Source: DASZQY01 sp035548515 (GTDB taxonomy: Bacteria > Pseudomonadota > Alphaproteobacteria > Rhizobiales > Kaistiaceae). Taken from it: a stretch of 64,000 nucleotides of DNA. Where the stretch lies: NCBI GenBank assembly GCA_035548515.1, contig DASZSW010000032.1, forward strand, positions 115,177 to 179,176, written 5' to 3'. The translations under genes and the position numbers were made by a program. Every line of letters begins with the position of its first letter. Positions within the stretch are counted from its first letter, which is position 1. Shown here in pieces: positions 19,374 to 27,900 of the stretch. The notes below the pieces were generated by a model, which worked only from the letters and a program-made list of their open reading frames with translations, did no database searches and had not been told where the DNA came from.

Positions 19374-20015
19374 TCAATCCGACGTGAGGTGCGCGGGTGG
19401 TGGTTCATCGAACGCATGCACCCACTCGCGATGAACCGTCGCCTCAAACACCTCGCGGAAAGTCGCGAAATCGACGGCCGGCATCAGAAAGCGAAGCTTT
19501 CCGTACAGATAGTCCGGGTCTTGCACGAGCCGCGGGAAGGCGAGGAAGCACATCGGGATGTCGTGACGGACAAGTGCGGTCACGAGTCGCGTGAATTTAT
19601 GGCGAAGCACCGCTTCCTGTCCCTCGGACTCCTCCGTGTCCCAAAGGCCGCCATCGACCCGTGCGGCGCCGTCCCCGCTGCCTGTGAGGGCGCGCTGCAC
19701 GCGGACGCGGCTCGCGGCAGCGGCGGAGAAATCCCGCACCGGTATGATCGCATGGTCGAGGCGCCCGCCGCGGGCGATGAAGTCGTCGACGAGGTCACAG
19801 AACGCCGGCGACTTGAAGATGCGCGCGGACGGCAGTTCCAGCGTCGTCCATTCCAGCCCGGCCTTGCCTTCGGCAGACACGGGGAAATCGTCGGCAGTGA
19901 ACCCCGTATCGAGGCCCAGCGCTGTGAGGAGTTCGACGAGGAACGTGGTACCGGCGCGGCCGGTACCGGTTATCGCGACGAAGCTTCTGCGTGCCGGCGT
20001 CTGGCCGTCTGCCAC
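19374..20015 (-). CDS. Sulfotransferase-like P-loop protein
   Basis: 213 residues from a GTG at 20015, preceded by GGGAGG 4 bases upstream. A modified P-loop, GTGRAGTTFLVELL (residues 17-24 for GTGRAGTT), fits the PAPS 5'-phosphosulfate loop of sulfotransferases (RxGTTxL) better than an ATPase Walker A. A second basic block (HAIIPVRDFSAAAASRVR) could supply the 3'-phosphate loop. The length is short for a sulfotransferase (normally 250-350). The frame stays open upstream to 20201, but that stretch is antisense to the HdeD-like gene. The acceptor substrate is unknown. Confidence 0.6.
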   Translation of the reverse strand: MADGQTPARRSFVAITGTGRAGTTFLVELLTALGLDTGFTADDFPVSAEGKAGLEWTTLELPSARIFKSPAFCDLVDDFIARGGRLDHAIIPVRDFSAAAASRVRVQRALTGSGDGAARVDGGLWDTEESEGQEAVLRHKFTRLVTALVRHDIPMCFLAFPRLVQDPDYLYGKLRFLMPAVDFATFREVFEATVHREWVHAFDEPPPAHLTSD

Positions 20016-20026
20016 CTGACCTCCCG

Positions 20027-20590
20027 CTAACCCGCGAGCCGACGGGCGGCCAGCGCGATCGCCACGTAGCTCCAGCCGGTGAAAGCAAGCGAGATTCCGG
20101 CGAGCGTGCCGATGGCGTAACCGGCGGACATCGGCCACTGGATGTAAATCAGGACGCCGACGATGACTGCGATGACGCCGGAGGCGACGATCCAGCCCCA
20201 ACCGTCATGCGGGCGCAGACGGAAGCCGAGGATGATCTGGAACACGCCCTTGACGATAAACATCACCGCGGCGACCAGCGTCAGCGTGATGACGCCGGCT
20301 ACCGGATTCAGGTAGATCGACAGGCCGCCGACCAGCAGCACGATGCCAATGATCAGCTGCCAGATGAAGCCACCCCACGATTGCATGCGCCAGGCGTGAA
20401 CGATTTGCCCTGCGCCCGCCAGTACGATGATGACGCCGACGACGGTCGCCACCACGATGCCCGCGAGGAAGGGTGAAACGAAGGCGAACACGCCGCCGAC
20501 GATGAACAAAATGCCCAGCGCCAGCATCCAGCCCCAGTTGGCTTTCACCTGATCGCTCAGGCTCATAGGCGTCATCATCGCGTTGGTCAT
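20027..20590 (-). CDS. HdeD-family membrane protein
   Basis: 187 residues from the ATG at 20590 (GGGGAG upstream). Six membrane segments come in three two-helix units of about 58 residues, each with the small-residue pattern GWMLALGILFIVGGVFAFVSP or similar, typical of the HdeD/DUF308 family. HdeD contributes to acid resistance in enterobacteria, but the mechanism is unknown and most family members are uncharacterised. It is followed 11 bases later by the sulfotransferase-like gene and probably forms an operon with it. Confidence 0.82.
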   Translation of the reverse strand: MTNAMMTPMSLSDQVKANWGWMLALGILFIVGGVFAFVSPFLAGIVVATVVGVIIVLAGAGQIVHAWRMQSWGGFIWQLIIGIVLLVGGLSIYLNPVAGVITLTLVAAVMFIVKGVFQIILGFRLRPHDGWGWIVASGVIAVIVGVLIYIQWPMSAGYAIGTLAGISLAFTGWSYVAIALAARRLAG

Positions 20591-20676
20591 GGCGTCGCTC
20601 CCCTGATTCGCAGTGCGAGAAGTATACGCCGCGGCGGGGGTGGCATCCCGCCCCATGATGCGTTACCCAGCCAGCG

Positions 20677-21453
20677 ATGACCGCAGAACCCGCCATCATC
20701 CTGGTCGAGCCGCAGCTTGCCGAGAACATCGGCGCGGCGGCGCGGGCGATGGCGAATTTCGGCCTATCCGACCTCCGCCTGGTCAATCCGCGCGACGAGT
20801 GGCCGAACGACAAAGCGCGGGCGAACGCGGCCGGGGCGGATCATGTCATCGATGGCGCACGCGTCTATGGGACACTGGAGGAGGCGCTCACGGGCCTCAC
20901 CTTCGTCTATGCCACCACCGCCCGCTCGCGCGAGATCACCAAGCCGGTCGTCGGGCCGCACGAGGCGGCAGCCGGAGCGCAGGCGCGCATCGCCGCAGGC
21001 GGGGCCGTGGGCGTCCTCTACGGCCGCGAGCGGAGCGGGCTCACCAACGAACACATTTCGCTTGCCGACGAGATCGTAACGCTGCCGGTCAACCCGGCTT
21101 TCTCATCGCTCAACATCGCGCAGGCGGTTCTCATCTTCGCCTACGAGTGGCGCCTCGCATCGGTAGGCGATGGGTTGCCGTTCGGTGGCGAGGTGCGCGA
21201 GCAGGCGCCGCGCGAGCAGCTCGTCGGCATGTTCGAGCATCTCGAGGCTGCGCTCGACGAGGCGGGTTTCTTCCGCCATTCGGAGAAACGCCCGCACATC
21301 ACGCTCGTGATCCGCAATTTCCTCCAGCGTGCGCAGCTCAGCGAGCAGGAAGTGCGCACGCTTCGTGGCATGATCGCGGCGCTGGAGCGCCGGCCGACGC
21401 GGCCACACACCGGCGCTGATGGCGAGCAAACCACAGAGCGAGCGAAGTCGTGA
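20677..21453 (+). CDS. trmJ: tRNA 2'-O-methyltransferase, TrmJ type (SpoU/TrmH superfamily)
   Basis: 258 residues. The SPOUT knot motifs are clear: AIILVEPQLAENIGAAARAM (motif 1, with the catalytic-type Asn/Arg), GVLYGRERSGLTNEHISLAD (motif 2) and LPVNPAFSSLNIAQAVLIFAYEW (motif 3). TrmJ methylates the ribose at position 32 of several tRNAs, with S-adenosylmethionine as donor. The C-terminal extension (about 170-258) is helical, as in TrmJ. The stop overlaps the murI GTG start (GTGA), so it heads a three-gene operon with murI and the dapB-like gene. Confidence 0.9.
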   Translation: MTAEPAIILVEPQLAENIGAAARAMANFGLSDLRLVNPRDEWPNDKARANAAGADHVIDGARVYGTLEEALTGLTFVYATTARSREITKPVVGPHEAAAGAQARIAAGGAVGVLYGRERSGLTNEHISLADEIVTLPVNPAFSSLNIAQAVLIFAYEWRLASVGDGLPFGGEVREQAPREQLVGMFEHLEAALDEAGFFRHSEKRPHITLVIRNFLQRAQLSEQEVRTLRGMIAALERRPTRPHTGADGEQTTERAKS

Positions 21454-22241
21454 CGCGCCTCCTCGTCTTCGATTCCGGCATTGGTGGCCTGTCCGTCGCA
21501 CGGGAGATCACGCATGCGCTACCGGCGGCGGAGATCGTGTACGTCGCCGACGATGCCGGCTTCCCGTACGGCGATTGGGCGGAGACGGAGCTTACCGATC
21601 ACGTCGTGCGGATGGTCGGGGGGCTTATCGCCATCCTGAAGCCGGCTGCGGTCGTGATTGCGTGCAACACCGCATCGACGCTGGTGCTGCCGCCGCTCCG
21701 CGCGGCGCATCAGGTGCCCTTCGTGGGCACTGTGCCGGCGATCAAACCGGCGGCGGCGGAGACACGCAGCGGACTTGTCTCCGTGCTCGGCACGTTCGGG
21801 ACGATGCAGCGGGAATACACGCGCGCGCTCATCCAGGAATTCGCGGGCAACTGCCACGTCCGGCTCGTGGGTTCCGCCAACCTCGCGCCGCTGGCGGAGG
21901 CTTACATGCGCGGCGACGCCATCGAGGATGCCGCGGTGTGGGCTGAGATCGAGCCGGCCTTCGTAGAGCGTGAAGGCCAGCGCACCGACACCATCGTGCT
22001 GGCCTGCACGCACTATCCTTTCCTGCAGGGCCACTTCGCCGCGCTCGCGCCGTGGCCCGTACACTGGATCGATCCGGCGCCGGCGATTGCTCGGCGTGTC
22101 GCGACCGTCGTCGGCGAGGTGCCGGGAACACCGGTGCGGGGCCGGGCGTATCTCACCTCGGGCAACGCATGGGCGAAGCCCATCGCCGGTGTCCTCGATC
22201 AACTCGGGCTGGAGCCGGCGCAGTTGCCGGGATTGGCATGA
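21450..22241 (+). CDS. murI: Glutamate racemase
   Basis: 263 residues from a GTG overlapping the trmJ stop. The Asp/Glu racemase landmarks are LLVFDSGIGGLSVAREI, VIACNTASTLVLPPL (first catalytic Cys) and LACTHYPFLQGHF (second catalytic Cys plus His). Glutamate racemase makes D-glutamate for peptidoglycan. The stop overlaps the next gene's ATG (ATGA). Its direct coupling to a reductase related to lysine/diaminopimelate synthesis is notable, since both products end up in the peptidoglycan stem. Confidence 0.93.
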   Translation: MTRLLVFDSGIGGLSVAREITHALPAAEIVYVADDAGFPYGDWAETELTDHVVRMVGGLIAILKPAAVVIACNTASTLVLPPLRAAHQVPFVGTVPAIKPAAAETRSGLVSVLGTFGTMQREYTRALIQEFAGNCHVRLVGSANLAPLAEAYMRGDAIEDAAVWAEIEPAFVEREGQRTDTIVLACTHYPFLQGHFAALAPWPVHWIDPAPAIARRVATVVGEVPGTPVRGRAYLTSGNAWAKPIAGVLDQLGLEPAQLPGLA

Positions 22242-22996
22242 CCATCCGCGTAGTGGTGGCCGGCGCGACCGGCTGGACGGGCAGTGCGCTGGTCGAGGCC
22301 ATCAGCAAGGCGGATGACCTGGAACTCGCGGCGGGCGTGGCGCGCCGGGGCGAAGGCATGATGCCGACGCTCGAGGCGGCGCTCGGCGCGCCGTCCGACG
22401 TCGTGGTGGACTACACGCACCCAAGCGTGGTGAAGGCGCACGCGCTGCTGGCGCTGAGCAAGGGCCGGCACGTGGTCGTCGGCACCTCGGGCCTGACGGC
22501 CGCGGACTACAGCGAGATCGACGCCGCAGCGCGCAAGGCGGGCAGGGGCGTCATCGCCGCAGGCAACTTCTCCATCACCGCGACGTTGCTGACGCGGTTT
22601 GCGGTGGAGGCGGCGAGGTACGTCCCGGACGTCGAGGTCATCGACTACGCCTCGGCGAAGAAGCCGGACGTGCCGTCCGGCACAACGCAGGAGCTGGCGG
22701 AGCGCATCGCCGCCGTGCGCGGCAAGGGATCGTCGGTCCCGGTCGCCGACGTGCTCGGCCCCAAGGCGGCGCGTGGCGCGGCGATCGGGGAGGGCACCTC
22801 GGTGCAGCTCCATTCGCTCCGCCTGCCGTCGTACATCATCGCCGTGGAGGCCATCTTCGGCGCACCCGACGAGCGTCTCACCATCCGCCACGATGCAGGG
22901 TCCTCGGCCGCGCCCTATGTGGCCGGCACCCTGTTGGCCGTTCGTAAGGTCGTGGAGACGGTTGGCCTAACCCGTGGGCTGGATTCGCTGATCTGA
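22238..22996 (+). CDS. Dihydrodipicolinate-reductase family protein with altered active site
   Basis: 252 residues from the ATG at 22238. It has a DapB-like Rossmann N-terminus (VVVAGATGWTGSALVEAI), VVDYTHPSVVKAHALLAL, VVVGTSGLTAADY, GNFSITATLLTRFA and SGTTQELAERI. In E. coli DapB the active-site text is IEAHHRHKVDAPSGT. Here it is VIDYASAKKPDVPSGT: the His159 and His160 positions are Ala138 and Ser139, while Lys163 is Lys142. The usual N-terminal GGxGRMG is also changed. It may be a distinct clade acting on another imine, or a DapB with changed chemistry. No other lysine/DAP gene is in the window. It is coupled to murI. Confidence 0.75.
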   Translation: MTIRVVVAGATGWTGSALVEAISKADDLELAAGVARRGEGMMPTLEAALGAPSDVVVDYTHPSVVKAHALLALSKGRHVVVGTSGLTAADYSEIDAAARKAGRGVIAAGNFSITATLLTRFAVEAARYVPDVEVIDYASAKKPDVPSGTTQELAERIAAVRGKGSSVPVADVLGPKAARGAAIGEGTSVQLHSLRLPSYIIAVEAIFGAPDERLTIRHDAGSSAAPYVAGTLLAVRKVVETVGLTRGLDSLI

Positions 22997-23017
22997 GCAA
23001 GGGCTATTCGAGCCCAG

Positions 23018-23202
23018 AACCAGAACCTCCTCTCCCATAGGGAGAGGGCCATGAGCCTTAGCGAACCGTAGGTGAGCTTAGGCGAATGGGGTGAGGGGTT
23101 ACGACCTCTCCGGATAAGCTCCTAACCCCTCACCCCACGCCTCTAGTTCGCTTCGCTCTCAAGAGGCGTGGCCCTCTCCCTATGGGAGAGGGGGTTCTCG
23201 TT
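23018..23202. repeat. Compound nested inverted repeat (MITE/REP-like)
   Basis: Outer arms of about 34 bases (23018-23051 and 23169-23202) pair almost perfectly around CCTCTCCCATAGGGAGAGG-type text that is itself palindromic. Inside, 23087-23101 (TGGGGTGAGGGGTTA) pairs with 23123-23137, and CGCCTCT near 23138 pairs with AAGAGGCG near 23161. GAGCCTTAGCGAA and GAGCTTAGGCGAA near 23053-23086 look like variants of one another. No transposase is present. Such structure is typical of repeats dispersed between genes. Confidence 0.8.
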
Positions 23203-23239
23203 TTCGCAGGGGCATGCTTTCCCACGTCATCCGCCTGAT

Positions 23240-23268
23240 TTGACTACCCCCGGCCCATTGTCTATGAC
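23240..23268 (+). promoter_or_regulatory. Probable sigma-70 promoter of rpsD
   Basis: TTGACT at 23240-23245 and TATGAC at 23263-23268 are separated by exactly 17 bases. The transcript would start near 23275, leaving about 130 bases of leader before the rpsD ATG. The -35 element matches the alphaproteobacterial housekeeping consensus well. Confidence 0.6.
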
Positions 23269-23404
23269 CACGCCCGTCAAACGGGAACCTCGGTCCCCGT
23301 TGGCATTTCCATGCGACCCGCGGAAGGTCCGGGCAGCTTGCCCACCCTTCCTGTCGGCCGGGAGACCGGCAGAGGAGGGCGCTTAACCCCAACAGGGATT
23401 AGCG

Positions 23405-24022
23405 ATGACCAAGCGCGTACAAGCCAAAGGCAAGATCGACCGCCGCCACGGCCAGAACATCTGGGGCCGTCCCAAGAGCCCGGTCAACAAGCGTGAATAC
23501 GGCCCCGGCCAGCACGGCCAGCGCCGCAAGGGCAAGCTCTCCGATTTCGGCACCCAGCTCCGCGCCAAGCAGAAGCTCAAGGGCTACTACGGCAACATCT
23601 CGGAGAAGCAGTTCAAGAACATCTACTACGAAGCAATCCGCCGCACGGGCGACACCTCGGAGCACCTCGTCGGTCTGCTCGAGTCGCGCCTCGATGCGAT
23701 CATCTATCGCGCCAAGTTCGTGCCGACCGTGTTTGCCGCCCGCCAGTTCATCAACCACGGCCACGTGCTGGTGAACGGCAAGCGCGTCAACATCGCCAGC
23801 TACCGCGCCAAGCCGGGCGACGTCATCTCGATCAAGGATGCGTCGAAGCAGCTTGCGCTGGTGCTGGAGGCGACGCAGGCGCCGGAACGCGACGTCCCGG
23901 AATACATCACCGCCGACCATGGCAAGATGTCGGCGACGTTCCTGCGCACTCCGGCGCTCACCGATGTGCCGTACCCGGTGCACATGGAGCCGCACCTGGT
24001 GGTCGAGTTCTACTCGCGCTAA
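23405..24022 (+). CDS. rpsD: Ribosomal protein S4
   Basis: 205 residues, the usual length. S4 nucleates 30S assembly by binding 16S rRNA and contributes to decoding fidelity. The N-terminal part (KGKIDRRHGQNIWGRPKSP, YGPGQHGQRRKGKLSDFG) has the zinc-free basic form usual in alphaproteobacteria. The S4 RNA-binding domain is at about 93-155 (SRLDAIIYRAKFVPTVFAARQFINHGHVLVNG). Unlike in E. coli it is not in the alpha operon with rpoA; it stands alone with its own promoter and terminator. Confidence 0.97.
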   Translation: MTKRVQAKGKIDRRHGQNIWGRPKSPVNKREYGPGQHGQRRKGKLSDFGTQLRAKQKLKGYYGNISEKQFKNIYYEAIRRTGDTSEHLVGLLESRLDAIIYRAKFVPTVFAARQFINHGHVLVNGKRVNIASYRAKPGDVISIKDASKQLALVLEATQAPERDVPEYITADHGKMSATFLRTPALTDVPYPVHMEPHLVVEFYSR

Positions 24023-24039
24023 GCCGCGAGATGGTTGCG

Positions 24040-24066
24040 AAGGCCGCCTCCGGGCGGCCTTCTTCG
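24040..24066 (+). terminator. Rho-independent terminator after rpsD
   Basis: AAGGCCGCC and GGGCGGCCTT form a GC-rich stem with a very short loop, about 18 bases after the rpsD stop, followed by TCTTCGTTTC. It separates rpsD from the LuxR gene, which supports the LuxR start at 24088 rather than the in-frame start at 24031 upstream of the hairpin. Confidence 0.75.
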
Positions 24067-24087
24067 TTTCAGGAGTATGCGGCGCGC

Positions 24088-24816
24088 ATGGCGACGACCC
24101 GCACCGACGAGCTTCTGGCGTTCATCGCACGGGCTGCGGACGATCCGGATGTGCCCGCACTGATCGAGGAGTTCCGCCGGGTCATCCGCCTGTTCGGGTT
24201 CGACTGCTCGTCGGGCGGCAACTGGGTCGGGCTCGGCAAGCACCGCCACTATCGCTTCTTCTTCAACGATTGGCCGCAGGACTGGCTCGACTATTACACC
24301 GAGCATGGCTTCTTCCAGCGCGACTTCATCGTGGCGGAATCACGCCGGCGGATGGCGCCGTTCACGTGGGCGGAAATGGATCCGTCGATCTTTGCGAGCC
24401 CGGTGGCCCAGGAATTCTTCGCGGCGAGCAGGGCGCACGGCTGGATGGACGGTTTCGCAGTGCCGATCCGCGGGGCGGGCGGCTACGAGGGCATCGTGAG
24501 CCTTGCCGCCAAGCAGACGGTCGAACTCGGCGCCGTCGAGCGCGGGCTCCTCGAGACCGCGGCGCGGGTACTCAACGAACGTTGCAGAACGACGGTTGGT
24601 CTCGGCGACACGCCGCAGCCACTGCCCCAGCTCACCGATCGCGAGATCGAATGTCTGCAGTGGGTATCGCTCGGCAAGACCGATTGGGAGATCGGCGAGT
24701 TGCTGGGTGTGACCAAAGCTACCGCACACTTCCACATCGAACAGGCAAAGCGGAAGCTCGGCGTCACGTCGCGCGTCCAGGCGGTTGCGCTCCTGCTACT
24801 CCACGGTGTGCTCTGA
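24088..24816 (+). CDS. LuxR-type regulator with autoinducer-binding domain (solo)
   Basis: 242 residues from the ATG at 24088 (AGGAG 12 bases upstream). The N-terminal part (about 1-165) is an autoinducer-binding domain: NDWPQDWLDYYTEHGFFQRDFIV followed by FTWAEMDPS and GWMDGFAVPIRG preserves the Trp/Tyr/Asp/Trp/Gly framework of acyl-homoserine-lactone receptors, but the Pro after the Asp is Phe. The C-terminal GerE helix-turn-helix is LTDREIECLQWVSLGKTDWEIGELLGVTKATAHFHIEQAKRKLGV in outline. No luxI-type synthase is present, so it is a LuxR solo. The large autotransporter starts 129 bases downstream on the same strand. Confidence 0.87.
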   Translation: MATTRTDELLAFIARAADDPDVPALIEEFRRVIRLFGFDCSSGGNWVGLGKHRHYRFFFNDWPQDWLDYYTEHGFFQRDFIVAESRRRMAPFTWAEMDPSIFASPVAQEFFAASRAHGWMDGFAVPIRGAGGYEGIVSLAAKQTVELGAVERGLLETAARVLNERCRTTVGLGDTPQPLPQLTDREIECLQWVSLGKTDWEIGELLGVTKATAHFHIEQAKRKLGVTSRVQAVALLLLHGVL

Positions 24817-24945
24817 CGCGGTCTCGCTGATGGGTCGCATTTTATTTTTACTCACGATCTCAAAACTATCTCATTGGAGAGGTGGCAAGCCCTCCTCGCC
24901 TCCGTAGTTTTTGCGCGCGGCGAGTAGGCGTTTGGAACTGGGGAC

Positions 24946-27900
24946 GTGGAGGTTGCGCGTTGGCGTAGCGGCGTTGTCGCCGTTTTGTTTTGCCTGTCTG
25001 CGATTGGCTTGAGCGCGGGTTCGCTTGCGCTTCTTGTCGCACCCGCTCTCGCTGATCAGGAATGCGGTTCCGGTCTGACGGCGACATGCACCTCAGCGGG
25101 AAACCCGTACCCCAATGGCGTCACCTATTCCGCCGCAGGTCAGACCCTGAATATTGACACCGGGGTCGTCATCAACAGCACCAACGGCGTGACGTTGAGC
25201 GGCAGCGGGGATCAGAAGATCACCGTTACGGGTACCGGTGTCACCATTTCCAGTTCGGGATCGGGGCGCACCGCCGTGAACATCTCGGGTGCCACGGGCG
25301 CCGCGACGATTGATACCTCGAAGGCGAGTGTCTCCGTCACTGGGGCGGGCGGCGGAAACGGCGTCCAGGGTGTTTCTACCGGTGGCGCCGTCTCCGTCAC
25401 CACCGCCGACGTGACCCTCGGCAACGCTGACGTCGATGGCTTCGCCGTCGTCGGATACGCGACCGCCGGTTCGGTCGACATCAATACGAAAGCGGGCACG
25501 GTCAGCACATCGGCCGGCGGCGGCGTCGGCATATATGCGATGAGCTTCACGTCCTCGGTGACCGTGACCACAGCCGGGGTGACGATCTCGGGAAACAGCA
25601 TTCCCGCCGACGCGATATATGGCATTTACGCCGTGTCCGGCGGCGCCGGCGCTGGCGGCGCCATAACCATCGACACCACTGCCGGCGCGGTGACTATGAG
25701 CGGCACGTCCACGTCACACGCTATCTACGCGGAGAACGCCTCCGGCGCTGGTGGCGGCCCCGTCAAGGTAACAACTGCAAACGTCTCGACCAAAGCCGCC
25801 AATGCGGACGGCGTATACGCGCAATCGCGGGGAACGGGAGCGACCGGCGCGGTGACCGTCGATAGCACCGCAGGCACCGTGAAGACGGAAGGGGCGGGAG
25901 CGATCGGCATCTTCGCGAACAACACAGCGGCAGCCAGCGGCGGGCTCGTCACTGTGCACGCCGGTGACGTGACGACCACAGGCACGGGTGCTGCCTATGG
26001 CATCCGCGCCAACAGCACATCGGGCGCCGTCACTATCACTGCGAACGACATCGCCACAAAGGGCAGCGGGGCGTACGGCGTCTACGCCACGGGCACCGGC
26101 GCGTTGAGCGTCACGACCGGCGATGTGACCACGGAGGGCGACGGCGCGCACGGCATACAGCCGGTAACGTCGGCGGGGAACGTCACGGTCGATAGCACCG
26201 CCGGAAAGATCAAGACAACAGGACAGGCCGCCCGTGGCGTCAACATCGACAAGCTTGCGGGAACGGTGACGGTGCACGCGGGCGCCGTCGAGACCAGCGG
26301 CGACAACTCCACCGGCATCCACGTCTACAACGGCACGCGATCGGGTCCGACCGCCGGCGGCGCAATCACGATCACCGCCAACTCCGTCGTTGCAACCGGA
26401 AAGACCGTGCCTTCTGGCACTGCGCCCAATCAGTACTACTCGATCGGGGATGAGGCCGACGCGATCGATGTATTCAACGTCGGCGCGGGCGCCAACGGCA
26501 AGATCAACATCGACACGTCCGTCGGAGCAACGCCCAACACGCTGGGGACAGTGAGCGCATCCGGCTACAAGTCGCGCGGCATCGTCGCGGTGAGTGGAAT
26601 GCTCCAGTACGTTGGCCCGAACGTTCCCAACACGGTGGTCGGCGGTGGTGCCATCGACATCAAGACCGGCACGGTGACAACCACCGGCGACTTCGGCACT
26701 GCGATCAGCGCGGAGACGTATGGCAGCGGCGCGGACGGCAAGATCACGATCAACGCGCTCGGCAAGGTGTCTGCCTCCGGCCAGAACCTGTTCAACCTCA
26801 CGCCGCTGGAGACGCAGGGCAACTATCCGCCGAACGGCATCTACGCCGTGAGCTGGGGTGGTGGCGACGTAGAGATCACGACCAAGGACGTGTCGTCGGC
26901 CGGCGAGGCGGCCTCGGCCATCAGCGCCCAGTCTGGCAACGGCACGCAGAACGCGGGCATCGGCAAGGTCACCATCAACACGACCGGCGGCACGGTCACC
27001 GCGACGGGGGCGGGCGCGGACGGCATCGGCGTCGGCGGCAGCAGTGGCGTCGTTTCGATCACGTCGGGCATCGTCAACACATCCGGCGACTACGGCTACG
27101 GCATCCAGGCAAGCAATACCGGCCCAAATTCCGCGATGACCATCGATACGCGTGCCGGCAAGATCACGACAACGGGGAAAGGCGCCGACGGCATCGGCGC
27201 CACGGCCGGCGACCTTATCCAGAACAAGCCCAACGCCGGACTGCTGCAGATTCTTGCCGGCGATATCGACGTGCAGGGCCCGGCCGCCAACGCGATCTAC
27301 GCCGGCACCTACAACGGCACGATCGACCTCCAAATATTCGGCGCGGTGAAGACGGGCGCGTTGGGGGGCGATGGTGTCTATCTTCGGCCGGATGGCACCA
27401 GCACGGCGACCATCACGGTCAAAAGCACCGGCAGCGTCAAAACTTCAGCGGCCCAGGCGGATGGCTTTTACATTGCCGGCATCGGCGGCGGCTTGTACGC
27501 GACGAACACGGTTGTCGTTGCGGGCATCGTCGAGGCAACAGGTACGCAGTCGCGTGGTATCGTCGTCAACGGCAGCAACGACCAGATCACGGTGAACGCC
27601 AATGCTTCGGTTGCCGGCGTCGACGCCGGGATTCGGCTGCAGGAGACCAACGGCAACGCGAAGGTCACCAACGCTGGCACGGTGACCGGTACAGGCGGAA
27701 CCGCCGTCGAGTTCCTCGGCACGACGACCGCGACTTTCGATAACGACGGCTCCGTGAAGGGCAACGTGCTGATGTGGAACGGCGCCGACACCGTCATCCT
27801 GCGCTCCAATTCGGCGATCACGGGTAATGTCGACGGCAAGGGCGGTACCGACAAGCTTGAGCTGACCGGGGCGGGGACGGCCTCGACGCTGGACGTGGCG

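Larger units (their letters stand above)
22997..23404. other. 408-base intergenic region: compound palindrome, rpsD promoter and leader
   Basis: The left half (to about 23202) is a nested palindromic repeat. The right half carries the rpsD promoter and about 130 bases of leader. I see no protein-coding potential here; small open frames in it follow the palindromes. Confidence 0.7.

Noticed and set aside
17799..20030. Plus-strand open frame of over 700 codons opposite icd and its neighbours
   Set aside because: Antisense to icd and two other supported genes; composition is typical of a shadow frame.
25714..27333. Minus-strand open frame of over 500 codons inside the autotransporter
   Set aside because: A mirror of the repetitive passenger; no start signal and no motif.
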